Part shown: one piece after another, positions 39,692 to 50,827 of the stretch
Layout: the number at the start of each line of letters is the position of its first letter
Position numbering within the stretch: position 1 is the stretch's first letter
From: Paracoccus halophilus
GTDB lineage: Bacteria; Pseudomonadota; Alphaproteobacteria; Rhodobacterales; Rhodobacteraceae
Length of the DNA stretch: 64,000 nt
Reading direction: 5' to 3'
Assembly (NCBI RefSeq): GCF_000763905.1
Contig: NZ_JRKN01000001.1
Coordinates: 186,001 to 250,000, forward strand
Notes under the pieces: generated by a model
The model's database searches: none
The model's input: the letters and a program-made list of their open reading frames with translations, nothing else
What the model was told of the DNA's origin: nothing
Made by a program: the position numbers and the translations under genes

Positions 39692-41225
39692 ACTGATCCT
39701 GACCCCCGGCGAAACCACGCTTGCCCAGCTGGAACAGGTCTGGCGCCAGCAGTCCGCCGTGCGGCTGGACGACAGCGCGCGCGCAGGCATCGCCGCCTCG
39801 GCCGCCCGCATCGCCGCCGCCGCCAATGGCGATGTGCCGGTCTACGGCGTCAATACCGGCTTTGGCAAGCTGGCCTCGATCAAGATCGCGGCGGGTGACA
39901 CGGCCACGCTGCAGCGCAACCTGATCCTGTCGCATTGCTGCGGCGTGGGCGAGTCGGTCGAGCCGGAAACCGTGCGCCTGATCATGGTGCTGAAACTGCT
40001 GTCGCTGGGCCGTGGCGCATCCGGCATCCGCCCCGAGGTGGTCGCGCTGATGGAGGATATGCTGGCCCGCGACGTGCTGCCGGTGATCCCTTCGCAGGGC
40101 TCGGTCGGGGCGTCGGGCGATCTGGCGCCGCTGGCCCATATGGCCGCCGCCATGCTGGGCGAGGGGCGCGCGACCCATCAGGGCCGCGAGATGCCTTCGG
40201 CCGATGCGCTGTCCGCAGCCGGGCTGACGCCGGTGGTTCTGGCCGCGAAAGAGGGGCTGGCGCTGATCAACGGCACCCAGGTCTCGACCGCCTTCGCGCT
40301 GGCCGGCCTGTTCGAGGGCTTTGCCGCCGCGCGCGCCGCGCTGGTCGTCTCGGCGCTCTCCACCGACGCGATCATGGGCTCGACCGCGCCCTTCCTGGAC
40401 GAGATCCACACGCTGCGCGGCCATCGCGGACAGATCCTGGCCGCCCGCACCATCCGCGCCCTGATGGAAGGCTCGGTCATCCGCGAAAGCCATCGCGAGG
40501 GCGATACCCGCGTGCAGGATCCCTATTGCATCCGCTGCCAGCCGCAGGTCACGGGCGCCTGCCTCGATCTGCTGTGGCAGGCCGGCCGCACGCTGGAGAT
40601 CGAGGCCAATGCCGCGACCGACAACCCGCTGGTGCTGACCCGGGCCGATCAGATCGTCTCGGGCGGGAATTTCCACGCCGAGCCGGTGGCCTTTGCCGCC
40701 GATCAGATCGCGCTGGCTTTGGCCGAGATCGGCGCGATTTCGCAGCGCCGCATCGCGCTGATGGTCGACCCCACCCTGTCGCATGATCTGCCGCCCTTTC
40801 TGACCCCCGACCCGGGGCTGAACAGCGGCCTGATGATCGCCGAGGTCACCAGCGCCGCATTGATGAGCGAAAACAAGCATCTTGCAACGCCTTGCTCGAC
40901 GGATTCTACCCCCACATCCGCCAATCAGGAGGATCACGTCAGCATGGCCGCCCATGGCGCGCGGCGCCTGCGGCGGATGAATGCGAACCTGTCGCAGATC
41001 ATCGGGATCGAGGCGCTTTGCGCGGCCGCTGGCGTCGAGTTCCGCGCGCCGCTGGCGACCTCGGAGCCGTTGCAGGCGGTGATCGGCCGGCTGCGCGCGA
41101 CCGTCCCGGCGCTGGATCAGGACCGCTATCTTGCCCCCGATCTGGCCGAGGCCGCGCGCCTGATCCGTCAGGGCGAACTGGTCGCCGCCGTGCCTGCCGA
41201 ACTGCTGCATGAGGTCCGCCCATGA
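39684..41225 (+). CDS. hutH: Histidine ammonia-lyase
   Basis: A 513-residue lyase that deaminates histidine to urocanate. The MIO electrophile forms from Ala-Ser-Gly at about residues 142-144 in [22 protein letters not shown] near residue 54, NGTQVSTA and [10 protein letters not shown] are family motifs. I start it at TTG, 7 bp after GGAGG and overlapping hutI by 8 bp. A TTG start is unusual but no ATG or GTG nearby is better placed. It overlaps hutG as ATGA. Confidence 0.96.
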   Translation: MTELILTPGETTLAQLEQVWRQQSAVRLDDSARAGIAASAARIAAAANGDVPVYGVNTGFGKLASIKIAAGDTATLQRNLILSHCCGVGESVEPETVRLIMVLKLLSLGRGASGIRPEVVALMEDMLARDVLPVIPSQGSVGASGDLAPLAHMAAAMLGEGRATHQGREMPSADALSAAGLTPVVLAAKEGLALINGTQVSTAFALAGLFEGFAAARAALVVSALSTDAIMGSTAPFLDEIHTLRGHRGQILAARTIRALMEGSVIRESHREGDTRVQDPYCIRCQPQVTGACLDLLWQAGRTLEIEANAATDNPLVLTRADQIVSGGNFHAEPVAFAADQIALALAEIGAISQRRIALMVDPTLSHDLPPFLTPDPGLNSGLMIAEVTSAALMSENKHLATPCSTDSTPTSANQEDHVSMAAHGARRLRRMNANLSQIIGIEALCAAAGVEFRAPLATSEPLQAVIGRLRATVPALDQDRYLAPDLAEAARLIRQGELVAAVPAELLHEVRP

Positions 41226-42013
41226 CCCCGGTCGAAATCCACGAAGGCGACGGCCCGGTCATTCTGGGCCTGCCCCATACCGGCACCTTTCTGCCTGACG
41301 ATATCCGGGCGCGGCTGAACCCGCGCGGGCAGGTGCTGGCCGATACCGACTGGCATATCCACCGGCTCTATGACGGGCTGCTGCCCGGCGCGACCACCGT
41401 GCGCGCGACCTTTCACCGCTATGTCATCGACGCCAATCGCGGGCCGGACGATGCCAGCCTCTATCCCGGGCAGAACACCACCGGGCTGGTGCCGCTGACC
41501 GATTTCGACGGCGCCCCGATCTGGACCGAGGAACCCAGCGAGGATCAGATCGCCGCCCGCAAGGCTGCGTTCCACGCCCCCTATCACGCCGCGCTGACAG
41601 CCCAGATCGAACGTGTGCGGGCGCTGCATGGCGTGGCGATCCTCTATGACTGCCATTCGATCCGCAGCCATATCCCCTTCCTGTTCGAGGGCAGGCTGCC
41701 CGATTTCAACATCGGCACCAACAGCGGCGCCTCCTGCGATCCGCGTCTGGAACAGGCTGTGTTCGATCTGTGTGCCGCCACCGGCCGCAGCCATGTGCTG
41801 AACGGCCGGTTCAAGGGCGGCTGGACCACGCGCCATTACGGCCAGCCGGGGCAGGGCGTCCATGCGATCCAGATGGAGCTGGCGCAATCCACCCATCTGG
41901 CGACCGAGACCCCGCCCTTTGCCTATGACGAGGCCAAGGCCGATGCGCTGCGCCTCACCCTGCGCGCCATTCTTGAGCGTCTGGCCGCGCTGGCGCCGGA
42001 GCTGCGCGCATGA
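41222..42013 (+). CDS. hutG: N-formylglutamate deformylase
   Basis: A 263-residue hydrolase of the N-formylglutamate amidohydrolase family that releases formate and glutamate, the last step after HutF. Motifs are [11 protein letters not shown] near residue 15, [13 protein letters not shown] near residue 40, RYVIDANR near residue 66, and [11 protein letters not shown] near residue 142. Presence of HutF and HutG together confirms the deformylase route. It overlaps both neighbours by 4 bp. Confidence 0.95.
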   Translation: MTPVEIHEGDGPVILGLPHTGTFLPDDIRARLNPRGQVLADTDWHIHRLYDGLLPGATTVRATFHRYVIDANRGPDDASLYPGQNTTGLVPLTDFDGAPIWTEEPSEDQIAARKAAFHAPYHAALTAQIERVRALHGVAILYDCHSIRSHIPFLFEGRLPDFNIGTNSGASCDPRLEQAVFDLCAATGRSHVLNGRFKGGWTTRHYGQPGQGVHAIQMELAQSTHLATETPPFAYDEAKADALRLTLRAILERLAALAPELRA

Positions 42014-43158
42014 GCCCGCTGCAAACTATCCGTGTGCTGGACCTGTCGCGCGTGCTGGCCGGCCCCTATTGCACGGCGCTGATGGCCGATCTGGGGGCCG
42101 AGATCATCAAGCTTGAGCCGCCGCAGGGCGATGATTACCGCCATATCGGTCCGTTTCGCGATGGTGAAAGCGCGCTGTTCACGCTGAACAATCGCGGCAA
42201 GAAAAGCCTGTCGCTGGACCTCAAGGATCCGGGCGATCTGGCCTTGGCGCAGGCCATTGCCGCGCGCGTCGATGTGGTGGTCGAGAATTTTCGCCCCGGC
42301 GTTGCCGCCCGGCTGGGTCTGGGGGCCGAAACGCTGCGCGCCGCCAATCCGCGGCTGATCTATTGCTCGATCTCGGGCTTCGGGCAGCAGGGGCCGTTTC
42401 GAGACCTGCCGGCCTATGATCTGGTCGTGCAGGCCATGTCGGGGCTGATGGCCGCCACCGGCGAAGAGGGCGGCGCGCCCTTGAAGACCGGCGAAAGCGT
42501 GGCCGATCTGATCGCCGGGCTGTTTGCCAGCTGGTCGATCATGGCGGCGCTGGTGCAGCGCGACCGCACCGGGCAGGGTGCCACGCTGGATGTCGCCATG
42601 TATGACGCGCTGTTTTCCATGCTGACCACCAGCCATGCGCTGCATCTTTATGCAGGGCAATTGCCGCAGCGCGTCGGCAACCGGCACCCCCTGTCCACCC
42701 CCTTTGGCTGCTTTGCCACGCGCGACGGGCAGGTGGTGATCGCGGTGCTGTCCGGCCGGCAATTCAGCGCCCTGGCCGATCTGATCGGCGCGCCCGGCGC
42801 GGCCAGCGATCCGCGCTTTGCCAGCGACGAAACCCGCACCGCGCATGAACCCGAGGTCAGGGCACTGATCGAGACCTGGTCGCGTTCCCTGACCACCGAA
42901 CAGGCGGTGGCGGCGCTGTCGGGCGCGGGTCTGCCCGCCGCGCCGATCTGGGATATCGCGCAGGCGGCGGAAAACGATCACGCGGCGGCGCGCGGCCTGG
43001 TCAGCCATCTGCCGCATCCGGTGCTGGGCACCGCCCCGACGGTCGGCCAGCCGGTGCGTTTCGACGGGGCAAAACCCATCGCCCCGGCCTCGGCCCCCGC
43101 CCTGGGCGGCGATCTTGAGGCCGTCCTGAAAGAACTTGGATTGGAGAGATCCGCATGA
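42010..43158 (+). CDS. CaiB/BaiF (class III) CoA-transferase inside the hut operon
   Basis: A 382-residue family III CoA-transferase. Motifs are VLDLSRVLAGPYCTALMADLG at the N-terminus, IKLEPPQGDD near residue 35, and VENFRPGVAARLGLG near residue 94. PAYDLVVQAMSGLM follows, and its Asp (about residue 137) is the expected CoA-thioester site. These enzymes move CoA between carboxylic acids. It is not a known part of histidine degradation, yet it is coupled to hutG and to the next acyl-CoA dehydrogenase by ATGA overlaps. A role in activating a histidine-derived acid is inference. Glutarate or another acid is also possible. Confidence 0.9.
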   Translation: MSPLQTIRVLDLSRVLAGPYCTALMADLGAEIIKLEPPQGDDYRHIGPFRDGESALFTLNNRGKKSLSLDLKDPGDLALAQAIAARVDVVVENFRPGVAARLGLGAETLRAANPRLIYCSISGFGQQGPFRDLPAYDLVVQAMSGLMAATGEEGGAPLKTGESVADLIAGLFASWSIMAALVQRDRTGQGATLDVAMYDALFSMLTTSHALHLYAGQLPQRVGNRHPLSTPFGCFATRDGQVVIAVLSGRQFSALADLIGAPGAASDPRFASDETRTAHEPEVRALIETWSRSLTTEQAVAALSGAGLPAAPIWDIAQAAENDHAAARGLVSHLPHPVLGTAPTVGQPVRFDGAKPIAPASAPALGGDLEAVLKELGLERSA

Positions 43159-44312
43159 ATGACGACTGGCATATGCTGGCCGATGAGGAACGGCTGTTCT
43201 GCGATCTGCTGACCCGCATCTGCGCGGAAAGGATCGCCCCGAAAGCCGCGGATACCGATGAGAATGCGACCTTTGTGCATGATCAGCTGGCAATTCTGGC
43301 CGAGGCCGGGATGCTGGGCGCCAACCTGCCCGAGGAATATGGCGGCAGCGGCATTTCCGCCCCGGCGCTGTTGCGGGCGGTGGCGATCGTGGCGGGGGCC
43401 TGCGGCTCGACCGCCTCGGCGCTGACGGCGCATTATCTGGCCACCGACTCGATCCTGATCGGCGGGTCCGAGGCGCAGAAACAGGAATGGCTGCCGCGCG
43501 CCGCGATCGGCACGGCCCTAGGGGCATTCGCACTGACCGAACCGACCGCCGGCTCGGACCCCGCCGACATGAAGACCCGCGCCCGCAGGACCGCCGATGG
43601 CTGGCACCTGAAGGGCGCGAAATGCTTTATCTCGAACGGGGGCGTTGCGGATTTCCTCGTGGTCTATGCGGTGACCGACCCGGAGCAGGGGCATCGCGGC
43701 ATCTCGGCCTTTATCCTGCCCAAGGGGACCCCGGGGTTCGATCCCGGCCCGGCCGAGCGCACCATGGGCCTGAAGGGCGGCCATGTCTTTACCCTGAACA
43801 TCGACTGCCAACTGCCCCCCGATGCCCTGCTGGGCGAGGAAGGGCGCGGTTTCCGCACCGCCATGCAGGTTCTGGACAACGGCCGGATCGAGGTGGCCGC
43901 GCAATGTCTGGGGCTGGCCGGCGCCGCGATGCAGGCCGCCATCGCCTATGCCAAGGACCGCGTGATCGGCGGGCAGGCGCTGAGCGAGCGTCAGGGCATC
44001 CGCTGGATGATCGCCGATATGGGCCTTGCCTATCGACAGGCGCTGCTGTTGTCGCAGGACGCCGCGCGCCAGCGGCAGGCCGCGCATGACGGCAGCGGCG
44101 GGCGCTTTTCGCTGGCCTCCAGCATGGCCAAGCTGGCCGCATCCGAAGCCGCGGGCAGGATCGCCGACACCGCGCTGCAACTGCATGGCGGCTATGGCTA
44201 TACCCGCGATTTCCCCATCGAACGGATTGCCCGCGACCTGCGCATCATGCGCATCTACGAAGGCTCGTCCGAGATTCAACGCATCATCATTTCCGGCAAT
44301 ATGCTGGCCTGA
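43155..44312 (+). CDS. Acyl-CoA dehydrogenase inside the hut operon
   Basis: A 385-residue FAD enzyme of the short/branched-chain acyl-CoA dehydrogenase type. [15 protein letters not shown] near residue 129 and [14 protein letters not shown] near residue 156 are FAD/substrate motifs. [18 protein letters not shown] is near residue 339. The catalytic base is Glu at about residue 369 in [11 protein letters not shown]. It would introduce an alpha-beta double bond in an acyl-CoA made by the adjacent CoA-transferase. No matching electron-transfer flavoprotein or enoyl-CoA hydratase gene is nearby. hutU follows 11 bp later. Confidence 0.92.
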   Translation: MNDDWHMLADEERLFCDLLTRICAERIAPKAADTDENATFVHDQLAILAEAGMLGANLPEEYGGSGISAPALLRAVAIVAGACGSTASALTAHYLATDSILIGGSEAQKQEWLPRAAIGTALGAFALTEPTAGSDPADMKTRARRTADGWHLKGAKCFISNGGVADFLVVYAVTDPEQGHRGISAFILPKGTPGFDPGPAERTMGLKGGHVFTLNIDCQLPPDALLGEEGRGFRTAMQVLDNGRIEVAAQCLGLAGAAMQAAIAYAKDRVIGGQALSERQGIRWMIADMGLAYRQALLLSQDAARQRQAAHDGSGGRFSLASSMAKLAASEAAGRIADTALQLHGGYGYTRDFPIERIARDLRIMRIYEGSSEIQRIIISGNMLA

Positions 44313-44323
44313 GGGAGGCATCC

Positions 44324-45988
44324 ATGAACAACCCCCGCCACAACACCCGCGACATCTATCCCGCGACCGGCACCGAGATCACCGCGAAAAGCTGGTTGAC
44401 CGAGGCCCCCATGCGGATGCTGATGAACAACCTGCATCCCGACGTAGCCGAGAACCCGCATGAGCTGGTCGTCTATGGCGGCATCGGCCGCGCCGCCCGC
44501 ACCTGGGCCGATTTCGACATCATCGTGGACAGTCTGAAGGCGCTGGACGAGGACCAGACCCTGCTCGTGCAATCGGGCAAGCCGGTCGGCGTATTCCAGA
44601 CCCACAAGGACGCCCCGCGCGTGCTGATCGCCAATTCCAACCTTGTGCCGCATTGGGCCAACTGGGACCATTTCAACGAACTCGACAAGAAAGGTCTGGC
44701 CATGTACGGCCAGATGACCGCCGGGTCGTGGATCTATATCGGGTCGCAGGGCATCGTGCAGGGCACCTATGAAACCTTTGTCGAGGCCGGCCGCCAGCAT
44801 TACGGCGGCAATCTGAAAGGCCGCTGGATCCTGACCGCCGGGCTTGGCGGTATGGGTGGCGCCCAGCCCTTGGCTGCGGTGATGGCCGGGGCCTGCTGTC
44901 TCGCCGTCGAATGCAATGAGGCCAGCGCCGATTTCCGCCTGCGCACCCGCTATGTCGATGAAAAGACGCACAGCCTTGACGAGGCGCTGGAGATGATCGA
45001 GCGCTGGACCAAGGCCGGCGAGGCGAAATCCGTGGCCCTGATCGGCAATGCCGCCGAGGTGTTTCCCGAACTGGTCCGCCGCGGCGTGCGGCCCGATATC
45101 GTCACCGACCAGACCAGCGCCCATGACCCGGTCCATGGCTATCTGCCCCGGGGCTGGACGGTCGCGGAATGGCGCGCGCGTCAGGAAACCGACCCCAAGG
45201 GCGTGGAAAAGGCCGCCCGCGCCAGCATGCGCCAGCAGGTCGAGGCCATGGTCGCATTCCATGAGGCGGGCATTCCGACCGTCGATTACGGCAACAATAT
45301 CCGCCAGATGGCACTGGAAGAGGGGTTTGAGAACGCCTTTGCCTTTCCCGGTTTCGTGCCCGCCTATATCCGGCCTCTGTTCTGCCGGGGCATCGGGCCG
45401 TTCCGCTGGGCGGCGCTGTCGGGCGACCCCGAGGACATCTATGCGACGGATCGCAAGGTCAAGGAACTGGTCGACGACCCGCATCTGCACAACTGGCTGG
45501 ACATGGCGCGGGACCGGATCAGCTTTCAGGGCCTGCCGGCGCGGATCTGCTGGGTCGGGCTGGGCATTCGCCACAAGCTGGGTCTGGCCTTCAACGAGAT
45601 GGTGCGCACGGGCGAATTGAAGGCCCCGATCGTGATCGGCCGCGACCACCTTGACAGCGGCTCGGTTGCCAGTCCCAACCGCGAGACCGAGGCGATGCAG
45701 GACGGCTCGGACGCGGTGTCGGACTGGCCGCTGCTGAACGCGCTTCTGAACACGGCCTCGGGCGCGACCTGGGTGTCGCTGCATCACGGCGGCGGCGTCG
45801 GCATGGGCTTTTCGCAGCATTCCGGCATGGTGATCTGCTGCGACGGCACCGAGGATGCCGACCGGCGCATCGCCCGCGTGCTGTGGAACGACCCCGCAAC
45901 CGGCGTCATGCGCCATGCCGATGCCGGATATCAGATCGCGCTGGACTGCGCGCGCGAGCACGGGTTGAATCTGCCCGGGATTCTCTGA
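44324..45988 (+). CDS. hutU: Urocanate hydratase
   Basis: A 554-residue NAD-dependent hydratase that converts urocanate to imidazolonepropionate. Signatures are [13 protein letters not shown] near residue 28, [12 protein letters not shown] near residue 47, [12 protein letters not shown] near residue 173 and [12 protein letters not shown] near residue 262. [17 protein letters not shown] near residue 486 contains part of the active-site consensus. It is preceded by GAGGGAGG. Its place after the CoA genes makes urocanate the likely link between them and the core pathway. Confidence 0.97.
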   Translation: MNNPRHNTRDIYPATGTEITAKSWLTEAPMRMLMNNLHPDVAENPHELVVYGGIGRAARTWADFDIIVDSLKALDEDQTLLVQSGKPVGVFQTHKDAPRVLIANSNLVPHWANWDHFNELDKKGLAMYGQMTAGSWIYIGSQGIVQGTYETFVEAGRQHYGGNLKGRWILTAGLGGMGGAQPLAAVMAGACCLAVECNEASADFRLRTRYVDEKTHSLDEALEMIERWTKAGEAKSVALIGNAAEVFPELVRRGVRPDIVTDQTSAHDPVHGYLPRGWTVAEWRARQETDPKGVEKAARASMRQQVEAMVAFHEAGIPTVDYGNNIRQMALEEGFENAFAFPGFVPAYIRPLFCRGIGPFRWAALSGDPEDIYATDRKVKELVDDPHLHNWLDMARDRISFQGLPARICWVGLGIRHKLGLAFNEMVRTGELKAPIVIGRDHLDSGSVASPNRETEAMQDGSDAVSDWPLLNALLNTASGATWVSLHHGGGVGMGFSQHSGMVICCDGTEDADRRIARVLWNDPATGVMRHADAGYQIALDCAREHGLNLPGIL

Positions 45989-46057
45989 TCCATGGGGCGC
46001 GGCGGCGCAACGCATCGTGGCCGCGCCTGTAAAACCGTCCAACAAGGAGCAAGACAG

Positions 46058-46876
46058 ATGACTTTCCAAACCAGCATCAGGGCCGCGCTGTTCGGTCTGG
46101 CCGCCCTTGGCCTTGGCAGCGCCGCATCGGCCGACCAGCTTGCCGATATCAAGGCGGCCGGCAAGATCGTGACCGCGACCGACATGCATTACGCCCCCTT
46201 CGACATGCTGACCAACGGCACCTATGAGGGCATGACCAAGGACCTTTTCGATGAGGTCAGCAAGGAAATCGGCGTCGAGCCGGTCTATCAGGACATTCCC
46301 TGGACCGCCGAACTGCCGGGGCTCGAGGTCGGCAAGTTCGACATCGTCATCGCGCCGGTGACCATCACCCCCGAACGGCTGGAACGCTATACCTTTACCC
46401 TGCCGATCGCGGACGCGACCGTGGCGCTGGTCAGGGCCGCCGCCAACGACACCCTGACCAGGCCCGAGGATATCAAGGGCAAGACCGTCGGCGTCCAGCA
46501 GGGCACCGCGCAGTTCAAGCAGCTTGAGGCATTCGGCCAGTCGCTGGGCGATGTTACGATCAAGGAATACGGCACCACGGACGAAGCCTATGCCGATCTG
46601 GCCGCCGGGCGTCTGGACGCGGTGGCGGGTTCGCTGCCGAACCTGACCTATCTGGTGAAGAACCGCCCCGAGACCTTTGCCCTGTTCGATGAGCCCAAAT
46701 TCGGCGAGCCGAAATATTTCGCCTGGGTGCTGCGCAAGGAAGAGGCCACCGAAAGCTTTGCCAATGCCATCAGGGACGCCATCATCAAGATGACCGAAGA
46801 TGGCCGCGTGCAGGCGATCCAGGAAAAATGGCTGGGCACCTATACCGAGCTGCCGCTGGAAGTTCCGGCCGAATAA
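46058..46876 (+). CDS. Polar amino-acid ABC transporter substrate-binding protein
   Basis: A 272-residue periplasmic binding protein. The signal peptide is cleaved after ASA near residue 24. The family 3 solute-binding pattern follows: TATDMHYAPFDML, then FDIVIAPVTITPERLERY near residue 95, and GKTVGVQQGTAQ near residue 140. Location directly after hutU suggests histidine, urocanate or a related imidazole as ligand, by context only. The ATG follows CAAGGAGC. A perfect hairpin follows the gene, before the permease. Confidence 0.9.
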   Translation: MTFQTSIRAALFGLAALGLGSAASADQLADIKAAGKIVTATDMHYAPFDMLTNGTYEGMTKDLFDEVSKEIGVEPVYQDIPWTAELPGLEVGKFDIVIAPVTITPERLERYTFTLPIADATVALVRAAANDTLTRPEDIKGKTVGVQQGTAQFKQLEAFGQSLGDVTIKEYGTTDEAYADLAAGRLDAVAGSLPNLTYLVKNRPETFALFDEPKFGEPKYFAWVLRKEEATESFANAIRDAIIKMTEDGRVQAIQEKWLGTYTELPLEVPAE

Positions 46877-46885
46877 GCCCTTTGC

Positions 46886-46905
46886 GGGCGGGGTCGGCCC
46901 CGCCC
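46886..46905 (+). promoter_or_regulatory. Stem-loop after the substrate-binding protein gene
   Basis: GGGCGGGG (46886-46893), loop TCGG and CCCCGCCC (46898-46905) form a perfect 8-bp stem with no T-run. Its place between the binding-protein gene and the first permease gene fits an mRNA-stabilising or attenuating element that raises the binding-protein dose. Confidence 0.6.
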
Positions 46906-46931
46906 GTCACCTGACCAAGCCCGAGGCCCGC

Positions 46932-47579
46932 ATGTTTTCGATCCCCGTCTTTCTGGACAGCTTTTACCCGCTGTTCCTGGCGGCGCGCTATACGCTGCTG
47001 ATCTCGGTCCTGGGGATCGCCCTGGGGCTGGTCATCGGCACGCTGATCTGCGCCGCGCGATTGTCGCCCTATGGTCCGCTGCGCCGTTTCGCGGCTGTCT
47101 GGGTCAGCTTTCTGCGCGGCGTGCCGCTGCTCGTCCAGCTTCTGGTGTTCTTTTACACGCTGCCGGTGATCGGCATCGACGTGCCCGCCATCGTGGCCGC
47201 CGTCGTCACCGTCGGCATCTGCGCCAGCGCCTATATCAGCGAAATCTGGCGCGGCGCCATCGCCGCCCTGCCCAGGGGCCAGACCGAGGCCGCCATCGCC
47301 ATCGGCATGGGGCCGCGCGATGTCTGGACGCGGGTGATCCTGCCGCAGGCCTTCACCATGTCGCTGCCGGCGCTGATCAATGAGCTGATCCTGCTGGTCA
47401 AGGCCAGCTCGCTCGTGTCGGTCGTGGGCATCATGGAGGTCACGCGCGCCAGCCAGGCGCAGGCCGCGACCACCTTTCGCCCGCTCGAGGTCTATATCGC
47501 GGCGGCCTGCATCTATCTGCTGATCAACCTGTGCCTTGCGGCACTGGGGCGTTACCTTGAACACAGGACGGCCGTGTGA
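46932..47579 (+). CDS. Polar amino-acid ABC transporter permease (first)
   Basis: A 215-residue inner-membrane permease of the HisM/GlnP type. It has about five helices and the EAA-type loop AAIAALPRGQTEAAIAIGMG near residue 115 that contacts the ATPase. FLRGVPLLVQL near residue 60 is typical. The ATG starts after a stem-loop. The second permease starts overlapping its stop, so the two are translated as a heterodimer pair. Confidence 0.93.
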   Translation: MFSIPVFLDSFYPLFLAARYTLLISVLGIALGLVIGTLICAARLSPYGPLRRFAAVWVSFLRGVPLLVQLLVFFYTLPVIGIDVPAIVAAVVTVGICASAYISEIWRGAIAALPRGQTEAAIAIGMGPRDVWTRVILPQAFTMSLPALINELILLVKASSLVSVVGIMEVTRASQAQAATTFRPLEVYIAAACIYLLINLCLAALGRYLEHRTAV

Positions 47580-48244
47580 TGGATTTCAGCATCTTCCTGC
47601 AATACGGCCCGGCACTGCTGAAAGGCTTTGGCATCACCGTGCTGTGCTGGCTTGCCGGCACCGTCTTCGGCATGACCCTGGGGCTGGTGGTCGCGCTGAT
47701 CCAGCGCTATGGCCCGCGCTGGCTGGGCTGGATCATCCAGGCCTATATCGAGATCATTCGCGGCACCCCCTTTCTGGTGCAGCTGTTCGTGCTGTATTAC
47801 GGCGGGCCGCTGGTCGGGCTGCGGCTGGACGCGCTGCCGGCGGGCATCCTGGGACTGACCGTCTATGGCAGCCCCTATTTCGCGGAAATCTTCCGCTCGG
47901 GCTTTCGCGCCGTGCCGCATGGCCAGATCGAGGCCGCCCGCGCCATCGGCATGGCCGAGCTGGCCATCGTGCGGCGCATCCTGTTGCCGCTGGGGCTGGT
48001 CTCGTCCTTGCCGGCGCTGGTCAATTTCTCGATCATCCTGACCAAGGAAACGGTGATCCTGTCGATCATCACCGTGCCGGAACTGATGTATCAGGTCGGC
48101 CGCATGTCGGCCGAGACCTTCCGCTATCTGGAAACCAACCTCGTGCTGGCGCTGTTCTTCTGGCTGCTGGTCGAGGCGATCTCGCGCGTGGGCCGGCGGC
48201 TTGAGGCGCGCATCACGAAACATCTGGTCGAAGAAAGGACCTGA
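47579..48244 (+). CDS. Polar amino-acid ABC transporter permease (second)
   Basis: A 221-residue permease with the same topology: [18 protein letters not shown] near residue 60 and the EAA loop [18 protein letters not shown] near residue 111. I use the ATG sharing one base with the upstream TGA; a GTG one codon earlier is possible. The ATPase gene starts 2 bp after its stop. Confidence 0.93.
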   Translation: MDFSIFLQYGPALLKGFGITVLCWLAGTVFGMTLGLVVALIQRYGPRWLGWIIQAYIEIIRGTPFLVQLFVLYYGGPLVGLRLDALPAGILGLTVYGSPYFAEIFRSGFRAVPHGQIEAARAIGMAELAIVRRILLPLGLVSSLPALVNFSIILTKETVILSIITVPELMYQVGRMSAETFRYLETNLVLALFFWLLVEAISRVGRRLEARITKHLVEERT

Positions 48245-48246
48245 AC

Positions 48247-49017
<771 letters not shown>

Positions 49018-49027
49018 GCGGGGGGCG

Positions 49028-49070
49028 GACCTGCCGGGACGTACTGGCCGATTTGCGCAATCGGCAGGTC
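49028..49070 (+). other. Nested inverted repeats after the transporter operon
   Basis: GACCTGCCG (49028-49036) is complementary to CGGCAGGTC (49062-49070). A second pair, CCGATT (49048-49053) with AATCGG (49059-49064), overlaps the right arm, so two alternative hairpins can form. No T-run follows. The remaining gap up to 49316 holds an AT-rich promoter-like stretch (49190-49250) and no gene. Confidence 0.45.
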
Positions 49071-49316
49071 TGGGCACGCGAACCCTTCGGCCTGATGCGC
49101 GGCGGATGGAGGTTCGGCAATGGCTGCCTTGAGCCAATACTATCAGCTCTCCGGCACAGAATTGCCGCCTGGCGCCACAATGCCCAAACCGTGTTCACAT
49201 ATTTGTCATTAACCGCCGACGCGGAAATTTGATTCATCGGACGATCCCGCACGTATCGCTTGATGAGCCCGCAAACGCGGCGCTTTGCTCGAATGGACGT
49301 TCACATGGAGGGAGCA

Positions 49317-49841
49317 ATGAGAAAGCATCTTGCGACGGGCGCGGCGTTTCTGGCGCTATCGGCAACTTCGGTACTCGCCCAAGACTGGTCAGGTTTCTAC
49401 GCCGGCGTCGGTATCGGCAATCTCGAGGTGGATACCAGCATCGCCGGTGTCAAGGAAAACGACGTAGCTTACGGTATTCACGCCGGATACAGGTATGATG
49501 GGGGTCAATGGGTTCTGGGCGGCGAATTCGAGCATGACTGGACGGATATTGATCTTGTCTCCGGCGATGTTTCCGTCGATCGGGTGATGCGCTTCAAGGC
49601 GACCGCCGGCTACGATTTGGGCCGGACGTTGTTATATGTCGTCGCCGGCACTGCGGAAGTGGATGTTGATGGTCTCGGTGATGACTGGGGCGGTTTCTAT
49701 GGTCTTGGCGCCGCCTATGCCGTCAGCCCCCGGGCCATCGTCAGCCTGGAACTGCTCGAGCATGAGTTCAACAATATCGGTGGCTCGGGCACTGATGCCG
49801 ACGCATGGAGCGCCGGCCTCAGAGCATCCTGGAAATTCTAG
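49317..49841 (+). CDS. Small outer-membrane beta-barrel (porin family) protein
   Basis: A 174-residue protein. It has a signal peptide (MRKHLATGAAFLALSATSVLA) cleaved near residue 21, then alternating beta strands starting QDWSGFYAGVGIGNLEVD. It ends in LRASWKF, a C-terminal aromatic barrel signal. It resembles the eight-strand OmpA/OmpW-type or Omp25-like proteins of alphaproteobacteria. The ATG is set by GGAGGGAG and the clean signal sequence. Its base composition is less GC-rich than its neighbours. Function is unknown. Confidence 0.85.
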   Translation: MRKHLATGAAFLALSATSVLAQDWSGFYAGVGIGNLEVDTSIAGVKENDVAYGIHAGYRYDGGQWVLGGEFEHDWTDIDLVSGDVSVDRVMRFKATAGYDLGRTLLYVVAGTAEVDVDGLGDDWGGFYGLGAAYAVSPRAIVSLELLEHEFNNIGGSGTDADAWSAGLRASWKF

Positions 49842-49997
49842 CAACCTTATCTGTCAGGCTGGCTGATCGGTCCATTTCTTGCGCCGATTTTACCGTTCGG
49901 TCGCCGACGATCCATATCATGGGCCGTCGATCGAATCTGCGCATCAGCCGCGTCGCCCCGGACAGGCCGCGCCCCGCCCGGGCGCGGCCTGTGCCCA

Positions 49998-50660
49998 TCA
50001 GCCGTGCTTCGGATCCCGGGCAAAGCGCAGATAGGGCAGCTTCTTGTCCAGCTTGCCGTATTTCGCCTCGGCATCGGCGTCGTTCAGGGCGGTGGCCACG
50101 ATCACGTCCTGGCCGGGCATCCAGTTCGCAGGCGTCGCCAGCGGCACGCCGTCGGTTTGCTGAACCGCGTCCAGCGCGCGGACGATCTCGGCGAAGTTGC
50201 GGCCGACCGACATCGGGTAGGTCATCGTCAGCCGCACCTTCTTGTCCGGCCCGATGATGAAGACCGTGCGCACGGTGGCGGAATGCTGCGGCGTGCGCCC
50301 CTCGGTCGGCAGGTAGTAATCGGCGGGCAGCATGTCATAGGCCTTGGCCACCTTCAGCTCGGCATCGTCGATGATGGCGAAATTGGCGGGCACGCCGGCG
50401 ACCTGCTCGATGTCATGCATCCATTTGCCGTGATCCTCGACCGTATCGACGGAGACGCCCATCACCTTGGTGCCGCGCTTCTCGAATTCCGGGACCAGCT
50501 GCGCCACGACGCCGAATTCGGTGGTGCAGACCGGCGTGAAATCGCGCGGATGCGAAAACAGGATCGCATAGCTGTCGCCGATCCAGTCGTGGAAGGAGAT
50601 CTGGCCTTCGGTCGAGTTGGCGGTGAAATCGGGGGCGGTATCGTTGATACGCAGTGACAT
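49998..50660 (-). CDS. 1-Cys peroxiredoxin (Prx6 type)
   Basis: A 220-residue peroxidase. The peroxidatic cysteine is about residue 45 in HPRDFTPVCTTE. VDTVEDHGKWMHDI near residue 94 and a C-terminal domain with WMPGQDVIV near residue 180 are typical of the Prx6 subgroup, which lacks the usual resolving cysteine. It reduces hydrogen peroxide or lipid hydroperoxides in the cytoplasm. The ATG follows AAAGGACC. It is divergent from the aldehyde dehydrogenase gene. Confidence 0.93.
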   Translation of the reverse strand: MSLRINDTAPDFTANSTEGQISFHDWIGDSYAILFSHPRDFTPVCTTEFGVVAQLVPEFEKRGTKVMGVSVDTVEDHGKWMHDIEQVAGVPANFAIIDDAELKVAKAYDMLPADYYLPTEGRTPQHSATVRTVFIIGPDKKVRLTMTYPMSVGRNFAEIVRALDAVQQTDGVPLATPANWMPGQDVIVATALNDADAEAKYGKLDKKLPYLRFARDPKHG

Positions 50661-50827
50661 GATCCGGTCCTTTCGGTTGCTGTCAGCGCCAAGATAGTCA
50701 CGTCGCGTCAATTGTCCAACCACCCGCCCCGGCGGGCGATTAATTGTCGATCCGCGGCTTGAAGCCGGCGCGCGCCGCTGCCAACTTGAACTGCAAACGC
50801 ACGGATGAAAGACAGAGGAGCACCCGG

